A DNA stretch of 64,000 nt from Mycolicibacter arupensis (GCF_002086515.1 NZ_MVHH01000006.1:1-64000), one strand, 5' to 3'. Shown: positions 37,801-46,597, numbered from the stretch's first letter. Notes: generated by a model not told the origin, from the letters alone. Numbers and translations are program-made.

Positions 37801-38794
37801 GCGGGTCACCTTCGCGGTGGAGGCGGCCGACGGTAGCGAGGTGGCACGTGGCAAGGATCTCGCGGCGTTGCAGGAGCGCCTGGCAGGGTCGGCCCGCGAG
37901 GCAGTGGCCGACGCGGTCGGCACGGAGCTGGAACGCACCGGACTGCGGACCTGGCCAGAGGACCTCGACTCTTTGCCGGACGTCGTGCAGCGGATGGTGG
38001 CCGGACGCGCCGTCCGCGGCTTCCCGGCATTCGAAGATGCCGGCGCCACCGCGCAGCTGCGGGTGTTCGCCACTGAGGCGCAGCAGCGGTCCGCGCTGAG
38101 GCGAGGCGTCCGGCGCCTGTTGCGTTGCGACATTGCTTCGCCAGTCAAAGCTGTTGAACGTCAGCTTGATTCGAAAACCCGCTTGATGCTCAAGGCGAAC
38201 CCCGACGGCTCGCTGACGGCGTTGATCGACGACTGCGCCGATGCCGCGATCGACGCGTTGACCCCTCCGACGGTGTGGACCCGTGCCGAGTACGTCGCGC
38301 TTCGGACCCGGGTGGCCGCCACTCTGGTCCCGGCAACTGCGGACGTGGTGGGCCGGGTCGCCCGGGTGCTGGAGGCAGCCCGGGACACCCAGGTGGCATT
38401 GCCGGCGCAGCCGCCGCCCGCTCAGGCCGAGGCGATCGCCGACATCACCGACCAGCTCGACGCACTGTTGGCACCTGGATTTGTCGCCGCCACCGGCCGT
38501 GCACATTTGGCAGACCTGACCCGCTACCTCATCGCCGCCCAGCGCCGGCTCGAGCAGCTGCCCAGGGCGCCGCAGGCCGACCGGGAACGGATGCTCCGGG
38601 TGCGGGCAGTCCAGGACGCCTACCGGGATCTGCTGGCGGCATTGCCCTCGGCGCGCCACCGTGACGAGGCAGTGCGCGACATCGCCCGTCAGATCCAAGA
38701 GCTGCGGGTGAGCCTGTGGGCCCAACAGCTCGGCACCCCGCGCCCGGTCAGCGAACAGCGGATCTACCGGGCCATCGACGCGCTACTCGCTTGA
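34847..38794 (+). CDS. hrpA: HrpA-type DEAH-box ATP-dependent RNA helicase
   Basis: A 1,315-residue helicase, the length of the E. coli HrpA family. Motif I is [10 protein letters not shown] (about residues 95-104), motif II is IIDEAHERS (DEAH, about 190), motif III is [11 protein letters not shown], and motif VI is QRSGRCGR (about 414). Helicase-associated and OB-fold domains follow, and the large C-terminal DUF3418 region ends with [15 protein letters not shown]. HrpA unwinds mRNA in collided ribosomes in E. coli. The ATG at 34847 is used; a GTG four codons later is possible. Its last 12 bases overlap phoU on the other strand. Confidence 0.93.
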   Translation: MLCEVVEPSVAQLRTLLDELTARDAAYFGRRLKDLRGGKPEQIRELAQRISQAQELVAARRAAVPAISYPDLPVSARRDEIAAAIRDHQVVVVAGETGSGKTTQLPKICLELGRGIRGTIGHTQPRRLAARTVAARIADELASPLGDVVGYAVRFTDQVSDRTLVKLMTDGILLAELERDRRLLRYDTLIIDEAHERSLNIDFLLGYLRELLPRRPDLKVIITSATIEPQRFAAHFGGGAENGSRTGAPIVEVSGRSYPVEIRYRPLELPVISGTGDDPDDPDHEIIRTETRDEVEAIVDAVEELSSEPPGDILVFLSGEREIRDTAEALGGLTNTEILPLYARLSTAEQQKVFSPARAGRRIVLATNVAETSLTVPGIRYVIDPGNARISRYSRRLKVQRLPIEPISQASAAQRSGRCGRTAPGICIRLYSETDFDTRPRYTDPEVLRTNLAAVLLRMASLRLGAVEDFGFLDPPDSRSIRDGVQLLVELGAFTPQGAITAIGRRLARLPVDPRVGRMILAAEAEGCVREVLVLAAALTIPDPRERPAEREEAARAKHARFADDASDFIGYLNLWSYLSDQRKALTGNAFRRMCREEFLHYLRIREWQDLVGQLRSIAGDIGIRDSRGPEERRADPAAVHAALLAGLLSHVGMRRDDGREFAGARNSKFVLAPGSVLAKRPPRWTMVAELVETSRLFGRTAARIEPEVIERVAADLVQRSHSEPHWDAKRGEVMAYEKVTLYGLPLVARRRVGYARIAPAVARELFIRHALVERDWGSGHRFLADNAALRTQLQELEERVRRRDLIVDDDTIYDLYDARVPADVVSARHFDSWWKKQRQATPALLTFTRDELLRTEETPGADRPDNWATADLALPLTYRFEPGAADDGVTVHVPIDVLARLGGDEFAWQVPALREELITALIRSLPKELRRNFVPAPDTARAVLSAIGPSQEPLLEALVHELRRRTGVLVPIEAFDLTKVPAHLRVTFAVEAADGSEVARGKDLAALQERLAGSAREAVADAVGTELERTGLRTWPEDLDSLPDVVQRMVAGRAVRGFPAFEDAGATAQLRVFATEAQQRSALRRGVRRLLRCDIASPVKAVERQLDSKTRLMLKANPDGSLTALIDDCADAAIDALTPPTVWTRAEYVALRTRVAATLVPATADVVGRVARVLEAARDTQVALPAQPPPAQAEAIADITDQLDALLAPGFVAATGRAHLADLTRYLIAAQRRLEQLPRAPQADRERMLRVRAVQDAYRDLLAALPSARHRDEAVRDIARQIQELRVSLWAQQLGTPRPVSEQRIYRAIDALLA

Positions 38795-39451
38795 GGGCAG
38801 GGTGTGTTCGTCGGGGAATTTGCCGGTGGCCTGGAAGATCACCCGGCGGGCGACTTCCACCGCATGGTCGGCGAAGCGCTCATAGAACCTGCCCAGCAGT
38901 GTGACGTCCACGGCGGCGGCTACTCCGTGCTGCCATTCCTTGTCCATCAGCACTGAGAAAAGATGCCGGTGCAGATCGTCCATCGCGTCGTCTTCTTCAC
39001 GGATCCGGGCGGCCTTCTCCGGGTCGCGTGACAACAGCACCTCTTGCGCACTGTTGCCCAACTCGACTGCGAGTCTGCCCATTTCGGCGAAGTACCCGTT
39101 GACCTCCTCGGGCAGTGCGTGCTGCGGATGGCGTCGACGGGTGATCTTGGCGACGTGCAGCGCCAGCGCGCCCATTCGGTCGATGTCGGCGACCATCTGA
39201 ATGGAGCTGACGATGGCGCGCAGGTCCCCGGCCACCGGGGCCTGCAAGGCCAACAGCACAAACGAGCTCTCTTCGGCGCGGGTACTCATCGCGGCGATCT
39301 TCTCGTGATCGGTGATGACCTGCTCGGCCAGCATCAGGTCGGCCTGGAGCAGGGCCTGAGTGGCGCGTTCCATGGCTGCCCCGGCCAGGCCGCACATCGT
39401 GCCGAGCTGTTCAGCCAGATCCGAGAGTTGCTCGTGGTACGCGGTTCGCAT
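38783..39451 (-). CDS. phoU: PhoU phosphate-transport regulator (PhoY type)
   Basis: A 222-residue protein made of two three-helix bundles with the PhoU metal-binding patterns ([16 protein letters not shown] and [16 protein letters not shown]). PhoU links the Pst transporter to the SenX3-RegX3 phosphate sensor and represses the regulon when phosphate is plentiful; mycobacterial PhoY proteins also affect persistence. It corresponds to PhoY2 (Rv0821c). Its 3' end overlaps the convergent helicase gene by 12 nt. It completes the phosphate island begun at 23.3 kb. Confidence 0.93.
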   Translation of the reverse strand: MRTAYHEQLSDLAEQLGTMCGLAGAAMERATQALLQADLMLAEQVITDHEKIAAMSTRAEESSFVLLALQAPVAGDLRAIVSSIQMVADIDRMGALALHVAKITRRRHPQHALPEEVNGYFAEMGRLAVELGNSAQEVLLSRDPEKAARIREEDDAMDDLHRHLFSVLMDKEWQHGVAAAVDVTLLGRFYERFADHAVEVARRVIFQATGKFPDEHTLPSSE

Positions 39452-39505
39452 GCCTCCAAGACTAACCGTGCACCGCGATTCGCGTAGGTCGGGCGGAACC
39501 GGGCG

Positions 39506-41812
39506 CTACTCGCAGGTGATGTCGGCGGCGTTGGTGACCGTCAGATCGTCGGGCAGTTCGGTCGGCTCGACACTGGCACCGCGGTTGAGCTGGACACTGA
39601 CCTGCGAGCCGCTGGCGGCGGGCTTGGTCACGGTGCGGAAGTCCGAGCCCAGCACCACGCGGACAATGTCGCCCAAGCCGCTGACGCGCTCGATCGGGGC
39701 GCCAGAGAGCGCCGAAGACACGGTGGCGGCGGCCTGCTCGTTGCCGGGGGAGAACAACACCTTGGTGGACTTGACGATGCCGGGGTAGTCGTCGGCGTTG
39801 TCGACGTTGAACCCCCACTGTTGCAGGTTTTCGGAGGTGGCACCGGCCAGGCCGGTCTGCTCGGTGGCGTTGGACACCCGCACGGTGACGTCGGCGGGCG
39901 AGGTCGTGACCGCATGCACCTGCTCGCTCAGCGGCTTCACCGCCGGAGCGCCCGGCAGGGCGGTGGACTGGGGCGTGGGGCCGGCCTCCTCGGTGACCGG
40001 AACCGCGGTGGCGTTGTGGTCGTTCTCGCCGGGCAAGGGGTCGTCGTTGATGATCGCGTCGAACAGCGCGCGCACGTCGTCCATCCGGGGGACCTCGTCG
40101 CCGTTCTCGTCGGTCTCGCTGGTGGGCACGGTGACAAAGGTGATGTGCCCCGCGGCGACCTTTTGCAGCGACTGGCCCAGGTTCACCAAGTCCTTGGTCG
40201 TGATGTTGTCGACCGAGCTGTCGCCGATGAACATGTTCACCACGTTGTTGAGTTTGGTCGGCGAGAAGAAGGTGTTGGTGGAGATCAGCGAGCGCAGCAG
40301 CGACGACAGGAACAGCTGCTGGCGTTTGATCCGTCCGTAGTCGCCGTTGTCTTCGGTGGTGACGTGCCGGGCCCGCACGTAGTTCAGGGCGGTTCCGCCG
40401 TTGACCCGCTGGCGCCCGGAGTTCTCCAGGACACTGCCCAACACCAGGTCGTAGAGCGGGCTGGGCGTACAGACTTCAACGCCGCCCAGAGCGTCGACCA
40501 TCTTGCCGAATCCGACGAAGTCGACCGCCATGAACCGGTTGATCGCCAGGCCGGACAGCTTCTGGATCTCCTTGACCAGGCACTTAGGCCCGCCGAAGGC
40601 ATAGGTGGAGTTGAGCTTGGTCTCGGTGTAGACGACGTCGTCGCTGTAGGTGCCGGTCTCCTCGTCGTAGATCGGTCCGTAGACACCGGTCGAGGAGTTC
40701 CAGACTTCGCATTGGATCGGGGTGATCGCCAGGTCACGTGGGAAGGACACCACCACCACGCGTTTACGGTTCGCGGGGATGTTGACCAACATGATGGTGT
40801 CGGAGCGAGCGCCCTCGGCGTCCTCGGTGGTACCCGCGCCGATGTCGCTGTTGGCGCCGACGCGGGTGTCCGCGCCCACGATCAGGAAGTTTTCGTCACC
40901 GTACTGGCCGGCGGCGTCGAGGATGTCGTGCGAGTTGGGGTCCAGCGCACTGACGTGGTTGAGGCTGCGGTTCTTCGAGGCGCTCCACTGCCAGGCTGAG
41001 CCGGTCAACACCAGGGCGAGGATCGCCATCATGGCCGCGGCCACCCGGCCCGCGAGTTTCGCCCGATGGTGCGGTGCGTGCGGGTTCGGGTCAGCGCCAC
41101 CCGGGCCGGCGTCCCGCCGCGGGTCGATCCGCACCGGCGGGATCTCAGGGGAGACACCCGGCGGTTCGGTACGGGGCGACGGAGGAGAGCCGTAGCTGGG
41201 GCCGGCGAAGGGACCCGACGGTTCGGTGCGGGTCGAGGCAGAAGAGCCGTAGCTGGGGCCGGCGAAGGGGCCGGACGGTTCGGTGCGGGTCGAGGCGGGA
41301 GAGCCGTAGCTGGGGCCGGCGAAGGGGCCCGACGGCTCGGTTGCGGGTGCCGGTCCGCCCCGGCCCGGTGTTTCGGCGGGGGCCAGTGATGTGCCGTGGA
41401 TGCGGTCGAGGTCGGGCACCTCGGACGGGTAGGCCACCTCGGCGATATCGAGGTCCGATGCCGGCGGTTCGGCCAAGTCCAGCGCCGGTTGGTCCTGATC
41501 TGTGGCCTGTGCGGCGTGCTCTACGTACTCGGGAGCTTGGGGGCGCTGTGGGGCGGCTCGCCGTTGACTGCGTCCGCCCGACGGCGGAGCGTCTGCGTTG
41601 ACGCGGGCGATCAGCTCGGCGACGCTCACCGAGCCGTTGCGGCGACGTGACGCGTTGCGTCGGTGTGGTGTGGGGGAGTCCGTTGATGGGTCCTGCCAAC
41701 GTTCCCACGGCGCGGGCCCGGGCGGTGACATCGTCATCAGCTGATGATCGTCACCGTCGTCGTGGCCCTCCGGCGCCCAGCGGCCAGGAGTGGCGTTATC
41801 GCCGTCACTCAT
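39506..41812 (-). CDS. LytR-CpsA-Psr (LCP) family cell-wall ligase with repeat-rich N-terminus
   Basis: A 768-residue membrane protein, homologue of Rv0822c. The cytoplasmic N-terminus (about 260 residues) is disordered, rich in Pro, Ser and acidic residues, and contains three to four 19-residue repeats (TEPSGPFAGPSYGSPASTR). A transmembrane helix follows (VAAAMMAILALVLTGSAW). The LCP catalytic domain has DTIMLVNIPANRKRVVVVSF and RDLAITP, and a C-terminal LytR_C domain has VTVRVSNATEQTGLAG. LCP enzymes attach arabinogalactan to peptidoglycan. ATG at 41812 (MSDGDNATPG) is preferred; a GTG at 41923 in frame lacks ribosome-binding spacing. Confidence 0.87.
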   Translation of the reverse strand: MSDGDNATPGRWAPEGHDDGDDHQLMTMSPPGPAPWERWQDPSTDSPTPHRRNASRRRNGSVSVAELIARVNADAPPSGGRSQRRAAPQRPQAPEYVEHAAQATDQDQPALDLAEPPASDLDIAEVAYPSEVPDLDRIHGTSLAPAETPGRGGPAPATEPSGPFAGPSYGSPASTRTEPSGPFAGPSYGSSASTRTEPSGPFAGPSYGSPPSPRTEPPGVSPEIPPVRIDPRRDAGPGGADPNPHAPHHRAKLAGRVAAAMMAILALVLTGSAWQWSASKNRSLNHVSALDPNSHDILDAAGQYGDENFLIVGADTRVGANSDIGAGTTEDAEGARSDTIMLVNIPANRKRVVVVSFPRDLAITPIQCEVWNSSTGVYGPIYDEETGTYSDDVVYTETKLNSTYAFGGPKCLVKEIQKLSGLAINRFMAVDFVGFGKMVDALGGVEVCTPSPLYDLVLGSVLENSGRQRVNGGTALNYVRARHVTTEDNGDYGRIKRQQLFLSSLLRSLISTNTFFSPTKLNNVVNMFIGDSSVDNITTKDLVNLGQSLQKVAAGHITFVTVPTSETDENGDEVPRMDDVRALFDAIINDDPLPGENDHNATAVPVTEEAGPTPQSTALPGAPAVKPLSEQVHAVTTSPADVTVRVSNATEQTGLAGATSENLQQWGFNVDNADDYPGIVKSTKVLFSPGNEQAAATVSSALSGAPIERVSGLGDIVRVVLGSDFRTVTKPAASGSQVSVQLNRGASVEPTELPDDLTVTNAADITCE
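41170..41345 (-). repeat. 57 bp in-frame tandem repeats in the LCP gene
   Basis: A 57 nt unit (19 codons) starting at GAGCCGTAGCTGGGG recurs at 41187, 41244 and 41301 on the plus strand, with a partial unit at the left edge. Units are nearly identical in bases, so the number of copies may vary between strains by slippage. They encode the PSGPFAGPSYGS segments of the cytoplasmic tail. Confidence 0.75.
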
Positions 41813-41949
41813 GTCCTCAGGGGCCTCCGAGTCTTCGGTACCGATGCGCGCCGATCGCACGTCGGCAGAGTGCGGATGATCGGCATTGGTCTCCGCACTT
41901 GGGTCTATCCCCCGCAGAGACACTCCCTGCCCGGGGCAACAAGATACTT

Positions 41950-41955
41950 ATTCTA
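41950..41955 (-). promoter_or_regulatory. Candidate -10 box of the LCP gene
   Basis: TAGAAT on the minus strand lies in an AT-rich patch (41940-41960) that stands out against the GC-rich surroundings, about 140 nt before the chosen LCP start. No good -35 was seen. The 184 nt between the LCP gene and dus hold no other gene. Confidence 0.35.
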
Positions 41956-41996
41956 CTGAGAACTCTCCAGACACGCGATGTCGACAAAGTCTCATT

Positions 41997-43256
41997 TCAG
42001 CCACCCGAGTGCATAATGTCTGCCCCGGCCGGCACCGCACAGTCGTCGGGGTCCGCCAACCAGCCCTCGGGGAGGGCGACCTTGGCCGGCGATCCCTGGC
42101 GTCCGCGTGGGCCGGTGGCGGCGGCGGGGAAGGGGATCGATCCGTCGAGCTGTTTGAGCAGTTCGTCGAGCTCGGCCAGCGTGGTCACCATGGCCAGCGT
42201 GCGGCGCAGATCGGAACCGGCGGGGAATCCGTGCAGGTACCAGGCGACGTGTTTGCGGATCTCGCGCATGCCTTTGTCCTCGCCGAAATGCTGGGCGAGC
42301 AGCTCGCCATGGCGGCGAATGATGTCGCCGACCTCACCCAGGCTGGGCGGTGTGGGAGCCGGCCGGCCCGCGAAGGCCGCCGAGAGTTCGCCGAACAGCC
42401 ACGGTCGTCCCAGGCAGCCGCGGCCGATGACCACGCCGTCACAACCGGTGGCGGCCATCATCGCCAGGGCGTCGCCGGCTTCGAAGATGTCTCCGTTGCC
42501 CAGCACCGGAATCGAGCGCACCTGTGCCTTGAGGGCGGCGATCTGCTCCCAGTCGGCGGTTCCGGAATAGCGTTGTGCCGCGGTCCGGGCGTGCAACGCG
42601 ACCGCGGCCGCGCCCTCGGCTTCGGCGATACGCCCGGCGTCCAGATGGGTGTGATGGGCGTCGTCGATGCCTATCCGGAATTTCACGGTGACGGGAATGT
42701 CGGTGCCGGCCGTGCCTCGTACCGCTGCGGCGACGATCTTGCCGAAGAGTCGCCGCTTGTAGGGCAGCGCCGAACCGCCGCCGAGGCGGGTCACCTTGGG
42801 CACCGGGCAGCCGAAGTTCATGTCGATGTGGTCGGCGAGGCCTTCATCGGCGATCATCTTCGCCGCGGCGTAGGTGGTGTCGGGGTCGACGGTGTAGAGC
42901 TGCAGCGAGCGCGGCGACTCCTCGGGCCCGAACGTCGTCATATGCAGGGTGGCGGGGTGCCGTTCGACGAGCGCGCGTGCTGTCACCATCTCGCAGACAT
43001 AGAGCCCACTGACGGTGCCGACCCGGGATTGCTCGAGCTCCCGGCAGAGCGTGCGGAAGGCGACGTTGGTGACACCGGCCATCGGGGCCAGCACCACCGG
43101 GCTGGCGAGCTGGATCGACCCGATGCGCAGGTGCTGAACATCGCCGTCACGGACTACGGTGCTGATGGCTCCAACACCTTCTTGGCGGCGCGCTTCTCGG
43201 CCATCTTGGCCTCGCGCTCGAGCCGGCGCTGCTTGGCCAGCTCGAATTTCTCGCAC
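41997..43256 (-). CDS. dus: tRNA-dihydrouridine synthase (DusB-like)
   Basis: An FMN enzyme that reduces uridines in the D-loop of tRNA; homologue of Rv0823c. Key segments: LAPMAGVTNVAFRTLC, MNFGCPVPKVTRLGGGSAL with the catalytic cysteine, LHARTAAQRYSGTADW, and IPVLGNGDIFEAGDA with GVVIGRGCLGRPW. Homology predicts a start near 43165, but no ATG, GTG or TTG exists there in frame. GTG at 43256 is the closest canonical start and gives 419 residues and a 103 nt overlap with desA1. The conserved domain begins at about HLRIGSIQLASPVV. A non-standard start codon is the alternative. Confidence 0.85.
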   Translation of the reverse strand: MREIRAGQAAPARARGQDGREARRQEGVGAISTVVRDGDVQHLRIGSIQLASPVVLAPMAGVTNVAFRTLCRELEQSRVGTVSGLYVCEMVTARALVERHPATLHMTTFGPEESPRSLQLYTVDPDTTYAAAKMIADEGLADHIDMNFGCPVPKVTRLGGGSALPYKRRLFGKIVAAAVRGTAGTDIPVTVKFRIGIDDAHHTHLDAGRIAEAEGAAAVALHARTAAQRYSGTADWEQIAALKAQVRSIPVLGNGDIFEAGDALAMMAATGCDGVVIGRGCLGRPWLFGELSAAFAGRPAPTPPSLGEVGDIIRRHGELLAQHFGEDKGMREIRKHVAWYLHGFPAGSDLRRTLAMVTTLAELDELLKQLDGSIPFPAAATGPRGRQGSPAKVALPEGWLADPDDCAVPAGADIMHSGG

Positions 43257-44155
43257 GTCTCGTCCAGCTCGGCGACGATCTTGGCGATCCCCTCCTGGTA
43301 GCGGGCCGCCTCGCCGGAGAAGCTGCGCTCGAGGATGCCCCACTTCTTCAGCACCGGCATCACCACGTCGTCGCGGTGAATCATCGGGTCGTAGACACCG
43401 CCGACCGCGATGATCACGGCTTTGCGGCGGAACTCCGGGACAACGAATCCGGGCATCTGGAAGTTGGCCAACACCCGGTGCAGCGAGCGCATCGCCTGTT
43501 CCGGCGCGATGTCGAAGCCCACGGCACTGACGTCGCGGTAGAAGATCATGTGCAGGTTCTCGTCGTGCGAGATCCGGGCCAGCAGCTGATCGGCGATGGG
43601 GTCGTTGCAGGCCTGGCCGGTGTTGCGGTGCGAGATCCGCGTCGCGAGCTCCTGGAAGCTCACGTAGATGACGGAGTCGAACAGGCTCTCGGCGAACAGG
43701 TCGCCGGAGACCTGGTGGTTCTGGCCGGGGCTGAAGCCGCGGTTGACGGTCTCCATCCGCAACGTCTCCAGCTCGATGGGGTCGCAGTTGCGGGTGACCA
43801 CGAGGTAGTCGCGCAGGGCGATACCGTGCCGGTTCTCCTCCGCCGTCCAGCGGTTGACCCAGGTGCCCCAGGGGGCGTCCATGGTGAAGTTCATCGCGAT
43901 CTCGCGGTGGTACGAGGGCAGGTTGTCCTCGGTCAGCAGGTTCTGCACCATGGCGGTCCGGGCGACCTCGGACAGCTTCGACTGCTCGGGGTGCCAGTCC
44001 TGGCCCCCCAGCGCGTAGTAGTTCTTGCCCTCTGACCAGGGGATGTAGTCGTGCGGGTTCCAGTCCTTGGCCATGGAGAAGTGCCGATCGATGAGTTTCT
44101 CCACGACGGGCTGGAGCTCGTGCAGCAACTCCAGGTCAGTCCATTCCCGTGCCAT
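43154..44155 (-). CDS. desA1: Acyl-ACP desaturase DesA1
   Basis: A 333-residue soluble di-iron desaturase, homologue of Rv0824c. The two iron-binding motifs are AEENRHG (EExxH) and DENLH. In mycobacteria DesA1 introduces a double bond into the meromycolate chain and is essential. The C-terminus is a charged Lys/Glu-rich helix (ELAKQRRLEREAKMAEK). ATG at 44155. Downstream the dus gene overlaps its end. Upstream lies a 110 nt region with a 10 bp direct repeat around an ATATAT stretch. Confidence 0.94.
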   Translation of the reverse strand: MAREWTDLELLHELQPVVEKLIDRHFSMAKDWNPHDYIPWSEGKNYYALGGQDWHPEQSKLSEVARTAMVQNLLTEDNLPSYHREIAMNFTMDAPWGTWVNRWTAEENRHGIALRDYLVVTRNCDPIELETLRMETVNRGFSPGQNHQVSGDLFAESLFDSVIYVSFQELATRISHRNTGQACNDPIADQLLARISHDENLHMIFYRDVSAVGFDIAPEQAMRSLHRVLANFQMPGFVVPEFRRKAVIIAVGGVYDPMIHRDDVVMPVLKKWGILERSFSGEAARYQEGIAKIVAELDETCEKFELAKQRRLEREAKMAEKRAAKKVLEPSAP

Positions 44156-44169
44156 GCCAGCTCCCCAGG

Positions 44170-44207
44170 TATCTGTGTCGACTAGTTGCAGGCAATATAT
44201 CTGTGTC
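44170..44207 (-). promoter_or_regulatory. Direct repeat around the desA1 promoter
   Basis: TATCTGTGTC (plus strand) occurs at 44170-44179 and 44198-44207, 28 nt apart start to start, with an ATATAT stretch (44195-44200) touching the second copy. On the minus strand TATATT would serve as a -10 about 40 nt before the desA1 ATG. The repeats may bind a regulator; desA1 is controlled by the TetR protein MadR in other mycobacteria. Confidence 0.45.
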
Positions 44208-44265
44208 TGTCGGTAGCATCAAGTTTCCGAGTGCGTGTTCGAGGCAAGCTCCGGCGTCGAAGTTC

Positions 44266-44850
44266 CTAGGTCATGGTTTGAGCTTTGCGCAATAAGTCGA
44301 CGCAGAAGTCGATGAATTGACTGCGGGCGGCTTGGAGCTGCCCGTTCGTATAGGCGATGAACAGGGCGGTCAGGGCGCCGATTAATCCGGTCGCCACCAT
44401 CTGCTGGACTGCCGGATCGACAATCCGGGTCAGGGTGCGCTGCAACATCACGATGAAGTCCGGCATCCATCGTGCGCCCGCGTGATACAGGATCGGCTCA
44501 TTCTCGGGTGCCAGCAGGAGCACCCGCCCGCGCGCCGGGTCGTCAAAGATCATCGACACGAAGCGGTCGACGGCATCCTGGGGGGTGCTGGCCGACACCA
44601 ATGTCGCCAACGCCCGGGTGCACACGTCGTCGTACACCTCGCGCACGAATTCGTCCCGGTCGGCGAAGCTCTCGTAGAAGTAGCGCTCGGTCAGCCCGGC
44701 GGCGCGGCACACTGATCGCACTGTCAGGGTGGGCCCGCCTTCGTCGCCGAGGAGCTGCACGCCGGCATTGACGAATTCCTCTCGTCGCAGAGCCTGGCGC
44801 TCTGCGAGCGGGACCCCCGACCAGCGGGCCCGGCGTTGACGGTGCGGCAC
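44266..44850 (-). CDS. TetR family transcriptional regulator
   Basis: A 194-residue regulator with an N-terminal helix-turn-helix (LTVRSVCRAAGLTERYFYESF) and a variable all-helical ligand domain with VATGLIGALTALFIAY. GTG at 44850 is preferred because GAGGAG lies 9 nt upstream; a TTG at 44880 would add ten residues. It is upstream of desA1 on the same strand and divergent from the aldehyde dehydrogenase gene. A TTGAC-N10-GTCAA inverted repeat at 44874 is a likely operator. Target genes could be the ALDH/FadE pair, desA1 or both; sequence does not decide. Confidence 0.8.
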   Translation of the reverse strand: MPHRQRRARWSGVPLAERQALRREEFVNAGVQLLGDEGGPTLTVRSVCRAAGLTERYFYESFADRDEFVREVYDDVCTRALATLVSASTPQDAVDRFVSMIFDDPARGRVLLLAPENEPILYHAGARWMPDFIVMLQRTLTRIVDPAVQQMVATGLIGALTALFIAYTNGQLQAARSQFIDFCVDLLRKAQTMT

Positions 44851-44873
44851 TCGATGACTCCTCAGACGCAGTT

Positions 44874-44893
44874 TTGACAACGCGTGTAGTCAA
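44874..44893. promoter_or_regulatory. Inverted repeat between TetR and ALDH genes
   Basis: TTGAC (44874-44878) and GTCAA (44889-44893) form an inverted repeat with a 10 nt centre, 24 nt before the TetR GTG. GTAG..CTAC pairing at 44887-44902 extends the symmetry. Position and form suit autoregulation by the TetR protein. The rest of the 268 nt region up to the ALDH start shows nothing else convincing. Confidence 0.4.
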
Positions 44894-45118
44894 CTGTCTA
44901 CCCGCGAAGTGAATCTCCATCATGACGTAGCGGCTCTCCGGCCTGCGGGCACCCCCGTGGCTCAACGTGCGCGGGCGGCGCGCGCTGACGGGGCTATGGC
45001 GTGGGCGGCTTCGTGGGCCCGGTGTGACGCAGGCTACGGTCGCAACCGTGCTGACCTCGTTGATGGGCGGACTCTCCGGGACCTCAGAGGTGGCTTTTCC
45101 GGTCGAAGGAGTGTTGTG

Positions 45119-46552
45119 ATGCGCCAATACACCCAGTTCTATATCGACGGCCGATGGGTGGACCCGGTCGAGCTGAAGACACTCGACGTGGAGAATCCCG
45201 CCGTTGAAGAGGTGTGCGGGCAGATCGCACTGGGGTCGGCCGCCGATGTCGATCGCGCGGTCGCCGCGGCCCAGCGGGCGTTCGCCGGCTGGTCGCAGAG
45301 CAGCCGCGACGAACGCCTGGATCTACTGCAGGCGATTCTGGCCGAGTATCAGCGCCGCCGGGGCGACTTGGCCGATGCGGTGAACGAGGAGATGGGAGCG
45401 CCGCCCGCACTGGCCGCCGGACTCCAGGTGGATCTCGGTGCCGGCCATCTCGCCACGGCGATCGAGGCGCTGAAGAACTTCGCCTTCACCGAGCAGCGCG
45501 GCGAAACCATGGTGGAGCGTGAGCCCATCGGGGTCTGCGGCCTGATCACGCCGTGGAACTGGCCGCTGAACCAGATCGCGGTGAAGGTCTATCCAGCCCT
45601 GGCGACCGGCTGCACCATGGTGCTCAAACCCTCCGAGGTAGCGCCGTTCTCGGCCTATGTGTTCACCGAAGTCATGGCTGCCGCGGGCGTTCCGGCCGGC
45701 GTGTACAACATGGTCAACGGCGACGGCCCGGGGGTGGGGGAGGCCCTGTCGCGGCACCCGGGCGTCGACATGGTGTCGTTCACCGGCTCCACGCGGGCCG
45801 GCATTGCGGTCGCCGAGAACGCCGCTCCCACCGTGAAGCGCGTCACCCAGGAACTGGGCGGTAAGAGTCCCAATATTGTGCTCGACGACGAGGCGTTCGC
45901 CGACAGCGTGACCGCCGGGGTGCGGTCGATGATGCTCAACTCCGGGCAGAGCTGCAATGCGCCCTCACGGATGCTGGTGCCCAACTCGCGCATGGACGAC
46001 GCCATCGTGATTGCGCGGGCCGCGGCCGAACAGGTGCATGTCGGCGACCCCGCCGAGGCGACGGCTATCGGGCCGGTCGCTTCCCAGGCGCAATTCACCA
46101 AGGTGCAGGCGTTGATCGACGCGGGCATCGCCGAGGGGGCGACGTTGGCCGCCGGGGGCCCCGGCCGGCCGCCCGGTCTGGACACGGGCTATTTCGTGCG
46201 CCCGACGGTCTTCGCGCGCGTGACCAACCAGATGACCATCGCGCGTGAGGAGATCTTCGGCCCGGTGCTGTGCATCCTGGGCTATGACGACGTGGACCAG
46301 GCCGTCGAGATCGCTAACGACACCGAGTACGGCCTGGCCGGCTATGTCTCTGGCTCCGACATCGATGCCGCCCGTCGGGTTGCCCGCCGGATCCGGGCCG
46401 GGTGGGTGGCGATCAACCATGCTTTCGACATCAACGCACCGTTCGGCGGGTACAAGCGCAGCGGCAACGGCCGGGAGTGGAGCGACGCGGGCTTCCAGGA
46501 ATACCTGGAGATCAAGAGCACGCTGGGCTATGGGGCTGATGTCGGCGGCTAG
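45119..46552 (+). CDS. NAD(P)-dependent aldehyde dehydrogenase
   Basis: A 477-residue aldehyde dehydrogenase. It has the catalytic glutamate in QELGGKSPNIVL, the nucleophilic cysteine in NSGQSCNAPSRM, the cofactor-binding TPWNWPLNQ and FTGSTRAG, and the C-terminal EEIFGPVLCILGYD. ATG at 45119 is chosen because AAGGAG lies about 8 nt upstream; the long open frame to 44909 has no homology. It is followed 45 nt later by a FadE gene and is 6 kb from the mycofactocin genes, so it may oxidise aldehydes formed by mycofactocin-dependent alcohol dehydrogenases (inference). Confidence 0.88.
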   Translation: MRQYTQFYIDGRWVDPVELKTLDVENPAVEEVCGQIALGSAADVDRAVAAAQRAFAGWSQSSRDERLDLLQAILAEYQRRRGDLADAVNEEMGAPPALAAGLQVDLGAGHLATAIEALKNFAFTEQRGETMVEREPIGVCGLITPWNWPLNQIAVKVYPALATGCTMVLKPSEVAPFSAYVFTEVMAAAGVPAGVYNMVNGDGPGVGEALSRHPGVDMVSFTGSTRAGIAVAENAAPTVKRVTQELGGKSPNIVLDDEAFADSVTAGVRSMMLNSGQSCNAPSRMLVPNSRMDDAIVIARAAAEQVHVGDPAEATAIGPVASQAQFTKVQALIDAGIAEGATLAAGGPGRPPGLDTGYFVRPTVFARVTNQMTIAREEIFGPVLCILGYDDVDQAVEIANDTEYGLAGYVSGSDIDAARRVARRIRAGWVAINHAFDINAPFGGYKRSGNGREWSDAGFQEYLEIKSTLGYGADVGG

Positions 46553-46597
46553 AGGACCCCAGCGGCCGATCACCACCAGCGAACCCAAGGAGAGCTC

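Noticed and set aside
41170..41345. CRISPR-like repeat array
   Set aside because: Units are contiguous without spacers and lie in frame inside a coding sequence; no cas genes in the window.
41813..41923. N-terminal extension of the LCP protein to GTG 41923
   Set aside because: The purine-rich stretch abuts the GTG with no spacing, and homologues appear to begin at MSDG; kept only as an alternative.
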